Below the pieces are notes generated by a model, which saw only the letters and a list, made by a program, of their open reading frames with translations, had not been told where the DNA came from and did no database searches. This document shows positions 25,526-33,163 of a stretch of 64,000 nt of DNA, one piece after another (the stretch's first letter is position 1; each line of letters opens with the position of its first letter). Position numbers and translations under genes: made by a program. Origin of the DNA: Palaemon carinicauda (lineage: Eukaryota; Arthropoda; Malacostraca; Decapoda; Palaemonidae); the NCBI RefSeq assembly GCF_036898095.1, contig NC_090735.1, forward strand, positions 9,137,709-9,201,708, in the 5' to 3' direction.

Positions 25526-27220
25526 TTTTTGGAATTCAAAAGTGTTGAATGTTTTCGTTGTGCTCTCGGTCTTTTTTATCTATCGTGGATTTATTTTGTC
25601 ATGTCCGAAGCTCCATCTTCACACATTCCAATGTTAAGTACCATAGTTTGTTTTGACAGTATTTTATTGTACCGGGCTTGTGTTTTATATCCAGTATAGT
25701 CTGTTTTATTATTCCCGTCTGGCCGTTCGTGGCGGCCATTGTTTGTTCACTTGTTTGGGAATTCTTCTTTATCTGCCCGTTTAGTACTCTGTCACTTAGG
25801 TTCTTGGTTAAGTCCCTGGCCTTATGCCTTTAGAACCGTTATTATTTTTATTTTTATTTTATGCTCATGGTACTTTTTGCAAGTAAGTCCAGCCTACGAT
25901 CGAGATAGCGATTTAGCTTTGTTTTTGTTTAGTAACCGCCCGAGGCGTTCGTCACTCGACTCGGTTAAAGGAACAGTGCTATTTATTTTAAGTTTTAACG
26001 GATGCTATTCTTCGATCGTAGTATTATATGGATGTACATTTTTATTTTATACGTTTATAATAGTGTTTTGTGATTTTTAGTCCTGTTTTTGTGTCCAAGA
26101 GAGCGGGAGATTGGGGTCCCCGTTTTCTGTTCGCAGTCACGAGTTACCCCTTTCTCTCGTTTTCTTTCTTAGCTCCGGTGGGGGAGCGGATTTCCCGTTT
26201 TCCGTTTTGTGCGTTCAGCGGGTTCTCCCTCCCTCACCTCTCCCCCTCTGGGTGGATGATAACTTACGAGTTATTTATTTTTCGTGACTTTTCAATTGTT
26301 AGCGTTATTTTGGTCCGTGTTTCGTCCTCTCCCCGTTACGGCTCGGGAGTAGTTATGAACGTTATCCACTCCGCCTTGAGTTATACTCCGCCACGAGGGA
26401 TTCTCAATAACTTTCGTTCTATTGTTATATTTATATTGTTTACTACATGGGACGGGCTTCATATTGTTTAGATAAGACCCTCCGGTGGCCCTTACTTCGG
26501 TCTCAGGCCACGGCCATATCCACAATAGCCTTTGTTATTACAACTGTGTTGTTATTCACAATAATTATTCAGGACCTTTCTTCTCCCTCCGGCCTCACCG
26601 GAGATCGTAAATACGCTTTACTATAATCTAAGCTTTAGTCTTTAGCTACGACTTAGCTTTTTATCTTTCACAATTGAATTATTAGCCACAATTGAATTAT
26701 TCAGGGCATCTCATTATCCTCCGGCGTCACCGGAGGTCGCCCAAACACTTAACACTTAAAGTTGCCTTAGCTAATTAGCTAAGGCTCCTTTATTCAGGAC
26801 ATTTCATTACGATCCGGCCTCACCGGAGCTCCGGCTTCACCGGAGCTCCGGCTTCACCGGAGGACGCCCATACACTTCACACTTATATTTGCCTTGCCTT
26901 TAGCTAAGGCTGGTGTTTGTATTTATTTTAAGGGCATGTCACTGCTTCCCCGACCCTTGGAGGTCGGCGGATTACTTTAAGCTTATTATCCTTATGTCAT
27001 TAACAGACATTGGGTGCATTACAAATATACAGACAATTGAATTTTAAAGTGCCAACAATGGTATGGGGCAGTATCAACTTAAAGTTAATAGTTAGTTGTT
27101 TGGTCAATGCAATATGGGTGCTTAGGTAATTCAGTGAGTGCCAGAACTCTAAAATAATAGGTTTTTATCCCTTATCAGAGTTTCAAGCATCACCAGACTC
27201 ATGTCTCCTTTCTTTTACAG
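25526..27220 (+). other. 5' leader of DIRS copy 3
   Basis: About 1.7 kb before the first exon-like segment. It has an ATG-led short frame at 25,601 and a cluster of short inverted CCGG repeats at 26,595-26,865. No frame here resembles a known protein. It ends in a pyrimidine-rich tract and CAG at 27,218-27,220 that looks like a splice acceptor, so a first gag exon may lie in this leader. Confidence 0.55.
26560..26960 (+). repeat. Short interspersed repeats with TCCGG...CCGGA hairpins
   Basis: The unit 'TTCAGG(A/G)C..TC..T..CTCCGG' followed by a small palindrome (TCCGGCCTCACCGGA or TCCGGCTTCACCGGA) recurs near 26,570-26,608, 26,700-26,738, 26,795-26,830, 26,831-26,846 and 26,847-26,862. Blocks with CTTAGCTAATTAGCTAAGG (26,766-26,785) form another palindrome. 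The array lies in the gag leader. Confidence 0.7.
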
Positions 27221-27409
27221 AAGGCCCGTTGTACTGCTGAAGGATGCTCTGCCTCGTTCAGCGACCCCGTTGGGCATGACCTCTGCCGGTCTCATGCTCA
27301 CTGCTCCATTCCCTTTATCCAGGAACCGGGACAGGCCCAATACCCAGTGTGGTTCCCGGATTTGTGCTCGTTCTGTTACGAGTTGTCGTCAGTTCTGCTG
27401 AATGATGAT
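27221..27409 (+). CDS. Putative gag exon: Cys/His-rich zinc-binding N-terminal region
   Basis: A 63-codon stretch without stops, in a frame that joins in phase with the gag frame from 27,539 if 27,410-27,538 is removed as an intron. The peptide has a metal-ligand pattern: C-x4-C-x9-H-x2-C-x2-H-x1-H-C, then further on C-x2-C (in PDLCSFCYEL). The DIRS family C gag (minus strand, 55,354 downward) likewise begins with a Cys cluster (C-x2-C-x4-C-x5-C-x2-C). The shared feature suggests a zinc-binding domain at the front of these gag proteins. A CAG acceptor-like site precedes it (27,218-27,220), so the true start codon is in an unidentified upstream exon. Exon status is inference from frame and splice signals. 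Confidence 0.55.
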
Positions 27410-27538
27410 GTAAGTGGGTTTTCCCTTTGTTCCTTATTTCTCGTTGGCAGACACTAATATAGACATGAATATGATATACACAGTATATTTAGGAGGGCAA
27501 ACCCCCTCCTCCATCACTAATCACTGCAAATCTTACAG
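27410..27538 (+). other. Putative spliceosomal intron in gag (129 bp)
   Basis: GTAAGT at 27,410-27,415 and CTTACAG ending at 27,538 are good donor and acceptor matches. Removing the interval joins two open segments in phase 0 (codons GAT GAT | GCC GAT GAT). Without splicing, the upstream frame runs into the intervening sequence and gag lacks the Cys/His exon. Confidence 0.55.
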
Positions 27539-29500
27539 GCCGATGATGTCTCTCTTCGGTCAGCAAGGGCTACTCTTCGGCCGTGGGTGTCGGGCTTTGG
27601 CAGGAATGCCCCGTCTGGCGCTCCCTATCTCCTCGATGGGGATATGGCCTCCCGTCTCTTCCCAGGCTCGACTACTGCTGCAGTCTCTCCTGACCTTGCT
27701 GCCCCTTTAATTGAAGAAGTCAGGGCTACCATTTCCGTGGAGGACGAAACCCTCGTACCGATGGACATGGCTGGTCTGGATATAGACGTAGAACCCAGGG
27801 ACGAGCAGGTAAGTGGTGCCGAGTTGGTGGAAACCCTTTTCTCTCCTACTCCCTCTTCTACCTCTTCCTTTCTAGGTTTTGATAACTCTAAGGCTTCTCC
27901 TCGGGATCCCTCTGCCTCCGTACGACCCAAGGTGAAGCCACTTCGAACTTATAAGACTTCAGCTTTGCCAGTATCAACGTCACCGGTCCCCGGACCCTCG
28001 ACAGCTCCTGATATTCATATTGCTCCTCGTAAAACCACTACTCCTAAGAAGTCTAAGTCTACCAAATCCAAGAAAAAACCAACGGGTGACTTTCAGGTAC
28101 CCTGGGCTGATCTCCTCCCCATCCAACTGATCAAAGGATTGGTCAGGGATCAAGTTCAACATCACTCTGGTGCAATAACAGAGATTAAGGATATGATGGC
28201 TACTCTGATCCGCGCCGGAACTCAGTTCCCTCCCCCTTCTACCCCAGACGCATCGAAGCTGCCGCCCTTCGATAAAAACAATCCTTGGCGGTTTGCTTTG
28301 CATGCTCCATTCGTAGATGGCTCCCTAACTCTGGAGGGCATGGGCACCCGCCCTCTAGAGGACCTGGAGTTCTATCCCCCGGGCCTAGCATTCCCGTTCA
28401 ATGGTTTTGTACGGTTAAAGGAACATGCATTGGTCCGTATGGACAAGGTACCGAAGGAAACGGTCATATTTCCAAAAGAGCAGGCCCAGGCTATCTGGGC
28501 CAGAACACTATCAGAGTGGGGGTGTATTAACTCCAAGCTCACCCCTCACAAGGGTTCCTACACTATTTTTACGACAGCGGCCTCCATCTCTTTGCCGCTC
28601 ATAGACAAAGTCACAGAGCTGACTATACAGGCCATCAAAGAAGGCTCTTCCATGCCGGCTCTCAAGGAGACGGACCCCACCTCTTTGCTTATTCCGGGTT
28701 CCTCGGCAGCCTGGGATGCTGCGGCCTCTACCTTCACGGTGGGGAAACTAGACCCGGACTGTGCCTCTACTCTTTTCTCTGAGAAGCTTCCCAGATTAAT
28801 AGAGAGTCTTCTCAAAACTGAGTTCGAGACCCGTACTAGACTTGCTAGGTCCCTCCAATCCATCACCTCCATGGAGTCCCTTGCATCTCTTTACCCAGAG
28901 GAAACGCTGTTCAGAGTCGCCACAAAGAACCAGCTGCTATCCTACCAAATAGATCTCCATGACTACTGGTCAGCACGGGTTAGTTGCAGGAAGTTCGTTC
29001 TGTCGGAGGCCACCATCAGGCATGAGCCGAACAGACTGATAGCTTCCTCCTGCTGGGGTAAGACCCTCTTCCCTCAGACCGAGGTGGATAAGGTTCTTCA
29101 GGACGCAGCGAGGGCAAACCAGAATTTGCAGGTAAGGTGGGGTCTCTCAGCCAAAAAGAGGTTCGAACCCCAGAGACACACATTCTTCAAGAAGAAGCTG
29201 AGGTTTAGTCCTTACAAAGCGGCCCGGGGTACCTCGTCCCCACAGCCTTCCGCGGCCTCGACTTCTCGACAACAGGCGCCTCCTCAGCAGGTAGTCTACC
29301 TCGCTGCTCCCCCTGGTACACAGCCCAACCCCTCTTGGATGCCCTCACCTGCATACAACCCTGCCTACGAACCCTCCGGTTCCTTTCGTGGATACCAAAG
29401 AGGGAGTTCCAGAGGTAGAGGACAGTTCCGCCAACGCGGCGGGCCCAGAGCAAGGGGTTCCCGTGGAGGGAGGGGCCCTAAGTTCACTCCCTCCCAATGA
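27539..29500 (+). CDS. gag-like ORF1 of DIRS copy 3
   Basis: This frame is open to TGA at 29,498-29,500. The first in-frame ATG in this exon is at 27,644, so translation either starts there or, more likely, comes from the upstream exon. The middle of the protein is acidic and Ser/Thr/Pro-rich, followed by a Lys-rich patch (KKSKSTKSKKK, about 28,045-28,080). A well-conserved part begins PDASKLPPF (about 28,245) and includes the VLSEATIRHEPN box (about 29,000-29,035), both shared with copy 2. The C-terminus is Arg/Gly-rich (RGYQRGSSRGRGQFRQRGG, about 29,388-29,445), suggesting RNA binding. It overlaps the start of pol by 113 nt in another frame. Function as a capsid-like nucleic-acid-binding protein is inferred from position and composition. 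Confidence 0.85.
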   Translation, partial: ADDVSLRSARATLRPWVSGFGRNAPSGAPYLLDGDMASRLFPGSTTAAVSPDLAAPLIEEVRATISVEDETLVPMDMAGLDIDVEPRDEQVSGAELVETLFSPTPSSTSSFLGFDNSKASPRDPSASVRPKVKPLRTYKTSALPVSTSPVPGPSTAPDIHIAPRKTTTPKKSKSTKSKKKPTGDFQVPWADLLPIQLIKGLVRDQVQHHSGAITEIKDMMATLIRAGTQFPPPSTPDASKLPPFDKNNPWRFALHAPFVDGSLTLEGMGTRPLEDLEFYPPGLAFPFNGFVRLKEHALVRMDKVPKETVIFPKEQAQAIWARTLSEWGCINSKLTPHKGSYTIFTTAASISLPLIDKVTELTIQAIKEGSSMPALKETDPTSLLIPGSSAAWDAAASTFTVGKLDPDCASTLFSEKLPRLIESLLKTEFETRTRLARSLQSITSMESLASLYPEETLFRVATKNQLLSYQIDLHDYWSARVSCRKFVLSEATIRHEPNRLIASSCWGKTLFPQTEVDKVLQDAARANQNLQVRWGLSAKKRFEPQRHTFFKKKLRFSPYKAARGTSSPQPSAASTSRQQAPPQQVVYLAAPPGTQPNPSWMPSPAYNPAYEPSGSFRGYQRGSSRGRGQFRQRGGPRARGSRGGRGPKFTPSQ

Positions 29501-31337
29501 TGTGATGCCAGTAGGAGGGAGACTTTATCACTTCCGGGATCATTGGACCTTCAGTCCATGGGCTCACAGCATAATATCAAGGGGCTTGGGTTGGAAATGG
29601 TCACAGGGATCCCCTCCTCCACCGGTGACCTTCTTCCAGAGACCCACTCCCATCCTGGAAGAGTACACTGCGGAGTTACTCAAGAAGAGAGCAATCAAGC
29701 GGGTTCGATCCCTGAAGTTCCAAGGCCGCCTGTTTACAGTCCCGAAGAAAGACTCGTCGGCGTTGAGGGTAGTTCTGGACTTGTCGAAGCTCAACTCTTA
29801 CATCCTTTGCGACAAGTTCCGTATGCTGACTATCTCTCAGGTACGGACCTTACTTCCCCGTGGGGCCGTCACCACCTCTATCGATCTTACCGACGCCTAT
29901 TATCATGTCCCAGTAGCTCGAAACTTCTCTCCTTATCTAGGCTTCCGTCTCGGCAAGAGAGCCTTCGCATTCAAAGTCATGCCCTTCGGTCTCAGCATTG
30001 CCCCCAGGGTATTCACGAAACTGGGGGAGACGGTGCTCGAGCAACTCAGACACCAAGGGATACAAATCGTCGCCTATCTGGACGATTGGCTCATTTGGGC
30101 CCAGTCGCACCAGGAATGCAAAAGAGCTACGTCGAAGGTACTCCATTTTCTCGCCAAACTGGGCTTCCAAGTCAACCTCCGGAAGTCCCGCCTACAACCA
30201 TCAAGCCTCTTCGAATGGTTAGGCATCCGTTGGGACCTCTCAAAGCACAAGTTCTCCCTTCCTCCCAAGAAGGTGAGGGAGATAGCTTCCAAGGTCAGGA
30301 ACTTTCTCAAACACAAACAGGTGTCCAGAAGAGCTTTAGAACGAGTCCTCGGCCTACTCCAGTTTGCCTCACTGACCGATCTCCTATTAAAAGCCAAACT
30401 CAAAGACATCAATCGAGTTTGGAGAAAGAGGGCGACAATACCTTTAAGAGACAAGACCTCGAAGATCCCCTCTGTCTTGAAAATGAAACTACAACCATGG
30501 TCCGATCGGAGGAACCTCTCCAAGTCGGTTCCTCTACAGTTCCCCTCTCCACAAGTGACAATTCATACCGACGCGTCTCTGAGTGGTTGGGGGGGTTACT
30601 CCCAACATCAGATGTGTCAGGGCTCTTGGTCACCTGCCATGAGACAGTTCCATATCAATGTTCTCGAAGCCATGGCGGTGTTCTTGACCCTGAAGAGAAT
30701 CTCCCCTCCGAGGTCGACCCACATCAGAGTAGTCTCAGACAGCACGGCCGTAGTCCACTGCCTCAACAGGGGGATGTCGAAATCACCCAACCTGAATCAG
30801 ATCCTAGTCACTATCTTCACCTTGGCAGCCGACAAAGACTGGTTCCTGTCAGCAACTCACCTAGCAGGAGTCCAGAATGTGATAGCAGACGCATTATCCA
30901 GGACGAGCCCACTGGAATCGGAGTGGTCCCTGGACATGCACTCCTTCCGGTGGATACTCAGGCTGGTTCCAGGTCTCCAGGTAGATCTATTCGCGACCCG
31001 ACTCAATCACAAACTCCCGTGTTATGTGACACCGAACCTGGACCCTCAGGCTTATGCCATGGACGCATTAACCCTGGATTGGAACCATTGGCAGAAGATC
31101 TTCTTATTCCCTCCAGTGAATCTTCTACTGAAAGTCTTGCACAAACTCCGCTCCTTCAACGGGGTAGTAGCTTTAGTGGCACCTCACTGGCCAAAGAGCA
31201 GTTGGTTTCCTCTCCTCCTCGAGTTGAAACTCCGTCCCTTCCGGATCCCATTCCCCAAACTGACCCAGGTGGTCCAAACACGGACTGTGTCAGATTCCTC
31301 AAGGATAGCCAAAACCCTAACTTTGTGGATTTCATGA
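29388..31337 (+). CDS. Reverse transcriptase-RNase H-methyltransferase-like polyprotein (DIRS copy 3)
   Basis: A 649-codon frame from ATG 29,388. RT motifs: VVLDLSKLN near residue 128, the SIDLTDAYYHVPV block, and YLDDW with the catalytic Asp pair at 232-233. RNase H follows with the acidic set D395 (HTDAS), E427 (VLEAMAV), D451 (VVSDST) and D501 (IADALSR). The last ~100 residues (from VDLFAT, 532) match the layout of the Dam-like N6-adenine methyltransferase domain described in DIRS1-group elements, with F-P-P-V at 574-577 where active enzymes have (D/N)PP(Y/F), so activity is doubtful. The enzyme would copy element RNA into DNA. Overlapping frames link it to gag (upstream) and YR (downstream). 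No frame break is seen. Confidence 0.93.
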   Translation: MDTKEGVPEVEDSSANAAGPEQGVPVEGGALSSLPPNDVMPVGGRLYHFRDHWTFSPWAHSIISRGLGWKWSQGSPPPPVTFFQRPTPILEEYTAELLKKRAIKRVRSLKFQGRLFTVPKKDSSALRVVLDLSKLNSYILCDKFRMLTISQVRTLLPRGAVTTSIDLTDAYYHVPVARNFSPYLGFRLGKRAFAFKVMPFGLSIAPRVFTKLGETVLEQLRHQGIQIVAYLDDWLIWAQSHQECKRATSKVLHFLAKLGFQVNLRKSRLQPSSLFEWLGIRWDLSKHKFSLPPKKVREIASKVRNFLKHKQVSRRALERVLGLLQFASLTDLLLKAKLKDINRVWRKRATIPLRDKTSKIPSVLKMKLQPWSDRRNLSKSVPLQFPSPQVTIHTDASLSGWGGYSQHQMCQGSWSPAMRQFHINVLEAMAVFLTLKRISPPRSTHIRVVSDSTAVVHCLNRGMSKSPNLNQILVTIFTLAADKDWFLSATHLAGVQNVIADALSRTSPLESEWSLDMHSFRWILRLVPGLQVDLFATRLNHKLPCYVTPNLDPQAYAMDALTLDWNHWQKIFLFPPVNLLLKVLHKLRSFNGVVALVAPHWPKSSWFPLLLELKLRPFRIPFPKLTQVVQTRTVSDSSRIAKTLTLWIS

Positions 31338-32299
31338 AGTTTGCGGCACGTAGGGACGCAAACATCGACCCAGATAATGTCCTCTTTATAGAATCAGACA
31401 AAAGGGACTCAACGATTCGCCAATATGATTCGGCGGTTAAGAAACTAGCGGATTTCTTAAGGACTTCAGACCATTCGGTTATGACTCCTAATTTAGCCAT
31501 CTCCTTCTTTAGGTCCATTTTTGACAAAGGCCTAGCAGCTAGCACTATAACCACCATTAAGTCAGCTCTGAGGAAAGTCTTCCTGGTTGGGTTTAACATT
31601 AACCTGGCGGAGTCTTATTTCTCATCTATTCCAAAAGCATGTGCTAGGCTTCGACCTTCGGTCCGTCCTCAAAAGGTCTCTTGGTCTCTAAATGATGTCC
31701 TCAAACTGGCCTCCGACACGGACAACGAATCCTGCTCTTATATCACTCTTCTTAGGAAGACTTTATTTCTAACAGCTTTGGCCTCGGGTTCCAGAATCTC
31801 AGAACTAGCAGCTCTCTCACGAAACTCAGAGAACATGGATTTCCTCCCTTCAGGTGAGGTACTTCTTTCACCAGACAGGGCGTTCCTAGCTAAGAACGAG
31901 GACCCCCAAAATAGGTGGTCCCCTTGGAAGATTATTCCTCTTCTCCAAGATACTTCTCTATGTCCGGTCACCACTCTCAGGGCCTTTTTAGCCAGGACTG
32001 CTACCCAATCGTCTGGCCCCTTGTTTATCAGAGAACAAGGAGGTACCATTTCCATACGTGGCATTAGGCAACAGATCCTATACTTCATTAAACAAGCCAA
32101 TCCGGGATCATTTCCCCATGCTCATGATATCCGATCGATAGCTACCTCCATCAACTATTTCCAGAATATGGACTTTGATAACCTTAAAAAGTACACGGGT
32201 TGGAAATCTCCTATGGTCTTCAAACGTCACTATCTAAAGAACTTACAGGCTCTTAAATATCCAACGGTTGCAGCTGGGAGCCTTATCTCTCCCCATTGA
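29543..32299 (+). CDS. Tyrosine recombinase (YR) ORF, with a long open extension under pol
   Basis: The recombinase occupies about 31,290-32,299. It has an N-terminal helical core-binding region (RQYDSAVKKLADFL, TITTIKSALRKVF) and a catalytic part with the tyrosine-recombinase residues: R751 in SGSRISELAAL, H861-x2-R864 in AHDIRSIATS and Tyr897 in FKRHYLKNL (numbered from 29,543). It integrates the circular DNA copy. The same frame is open upstream to 29,543, the whole length of pol, as a Ser/Pro/Arg-rich hydrophilic peptide. Extensive overlap of the YR and RT frames is known for DIRS-1 of Dictyostelium. Where translation starts is unknown: it may use an internal ATG near the pol end or the long form. 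It shares its frame with gag, separated only by the gag stop. Confidence 0.92.
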   Translation: MDLQSMGSQHNIKGLGLEMVTGIPSSTGDLLPETHSHPGRVHCGVTQEESNQAGSIPEVPRPPVYSPEERLVGVEGSSGLVEAQLLHPLRQVPYADYLSGTDLTSPWGRHHLYRSYRRLLSCPSSSKLLSLSRLPSRQESLRIQSHALRSQHCPQGIHETGGDGARATQTPRDTNRRLSGRLAHLGPVAPGMQKSYVEGTPFSRQTGLPSQPPEVPPTTIKPLRMVRHPLGPLKAQVLPSSQEGEGDSFQGQELSQTQTGVQKSFRTSPRPTPVCLTDRSPIKSQTQRHQSSLEKEGDNTFKRQDLEDPLCLENETTTMVRSEEPLQVGSSTVPLSTSDNSYRRVSEWLGGLLPTSDVSGLLVTCHETVPYQCSRSHGGVLDPEENLPSEVDPHQSSLRQHGRSPLPQQGDVEITQPESDPSHYLHLGSRQRLVPVSNSPSRSPECDSRRIIQDEPTGIGVVPGHALLPVDTQAGSRSPGRSIRDPTQSQTPVLCDTEPGPSGLCHGRINPGLEPLAEDLLIPSSESSTESLAQTPLLQRGSSFSGTSLAKEQLVSSPPRVETPSLPDPIPQTDPGGPNTDCVRFLKDSQNPNFVDFMKFAARRDANIDPDNVLFIESDKRDSTIRQYDSAVKKLADFLRTSDHSVMTPNLAISFFRSIFDKGLAASTITTIKSALRKVFLVGFNINLAESYFSSIPKACARLRPSVRPQKVSWSLNDVLKLASDTDNESCSYITLLRKTLFLTALASGSRISELAALSRNSENMDFLPSGEVLLSPDRAFLAKNEDPQNRWSPWKIIPLLQDTSLCPVTTLRAFLARTATQSSGPLFIREQGGTISIRGIRQQILYFIKQANPGSFPHAHDIRSIATSINYFQNMDFDNLKKYTGWKSPMVFKRHYLKNLQALKYPTVAAGSLISPH

Positions 32300-32678
32300 T
32301 CTTTTGTTCTTCCTTTCATCCATCTCTTCTCTTCTCCCTCCTACCCGCCACTCGCACCACGACGCCGCTTCCTTGGTGGTTCGTTAGCCCTAAGTGTATT
32401 ACATATTAGGTTAATATGATTGTAACTATTATTGTTTTCCCTTGTTATTAAGTTGGGATATTCTTAGCCATGTCAGTTTTGTTGCATGTTTTCCTCTGAT
32501 ACTCAGAGGTTTCCTTGTTATCATGTTTGTTTATCCTTACTCTCACTATGCCCTGTGGCTAGTTTATATTTTATGCCTACTTACCTGAATTATATATGAT
32601 TTTCTTTACATGGTGTTGTTTCTCTCCCCTTATTAAATTAGTAGTTATTGTTGGGCTTGGAAGGCATTCTCTGGTACA
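32300..32678 (+). other. 3' untranslated stretch of DIRS copy 3
   Basis: Between the YR stop and the ICR; T-rich, no coding frame. The equivalent place in copy 2 (11,806-11,929) is shorter. Confidence 0.6.
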
Positions 32679-32770
32679 TTTTCGCCCGGCGCCACAGGTT
32701 CGACCCAGAAAAGGGATTTTGACGAAGGAAAAATCTATTTCTGGGGAGAGACCTGTGGCGCCCGGCGAAA
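32679..32770 (+). repeat. Internal complementary region (ICR) of DIRS copy 3
   Basis: 32,679-32,711 is the reverse complement of the left end (25,225-25,257) and 32,711-32,770 of the right end (33,098-33,161). The side-specific bases (TCGA-type left, GAGAG-type right) are each reproduced in the matching half. The junction reads CCCAGAAAAGGGATTT, so the two ends would share a TTT-type overlap in a circle. Confidence 0.93.
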
Positions 32771-32830
32771 CCCTTCCCCTTATTTTACACGATCCCACCC
32801 TTTCCTTTCCAAGCCATCATGGTCAATACA

Positions 32831-33161
32831 GAAGGATGTTGTTCAGATGGCGCTCGCGTCGTGGCGTGGGTGGTGCGGCGATGGGGATGTGTCTAGGGCC
32901 TCTGTATCGGCCCATCCCTTTGGCGAAGGAATTAACTAAATGGAAGACAACCTGTGAATAGTGGATTTCACGCGCCTTTGCTTTATACACGACACCCAAA
33001 AGGTGCTCGCGCGAGGGTTGTAACCTCAGCATTCCATGCTTTTATCTTTCTCTGGTATAATTGGAAGGTTTTTATCAGAAAAGGTATACAAGAAGGACTT
33101 TTCGCCGGGCGCCACAGGTCTCTCCCCAGAAATAGATTTTTCCTTCGTCAAAATCCCTTTT
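32831..33161 (+). repeat. Right ITR of DIRS copy 3 with 3' extension
   Basis: Inverted copy of 25,225-25,525 followed by the family A extension (AATAGATTTTTCCTTCGTCA and onward) absent from the left end. Confidence 0.93.
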
Positions 33162-33163
33162 TT

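Larger units (their letters stand above)
25225..33161 (+). mobile_element. DIRS1-like retrotransposon, family A copy 3, apparently intact
   Basis: The element runs from TTTCTGGGTCG at 25,225 to AAATCCCTTTT near 33,161, about 7.9 kb. It has ITRs of about 300 bp (25,225-25,525 and 32,831-33,130) that I find identical except in the outer ~30 bases, a 3' extension of about 31 bases, and an ICR at 32,679-32,770. Inside are open gag (to 29,500), pol (29,388-31,337) and YR (to 32,299) frames in the order typical of DIRS1-type elements. No target duplication is visible. All catalytic residues I can identify in RT, RNase H and YR are present. It is the most likely source of activity among the DIRS copies here. 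Confidence 0.92.

Noticed and set aside
25601..25640. First gag exon starting ATG 25,601 and ending at GTTAAGT
   Set aside because: A similar ATG-to-GTTAAGT segment exists in copy 2 (4,692), but its phase does not join the exon at 27,221 directly; kept only as a possibility.
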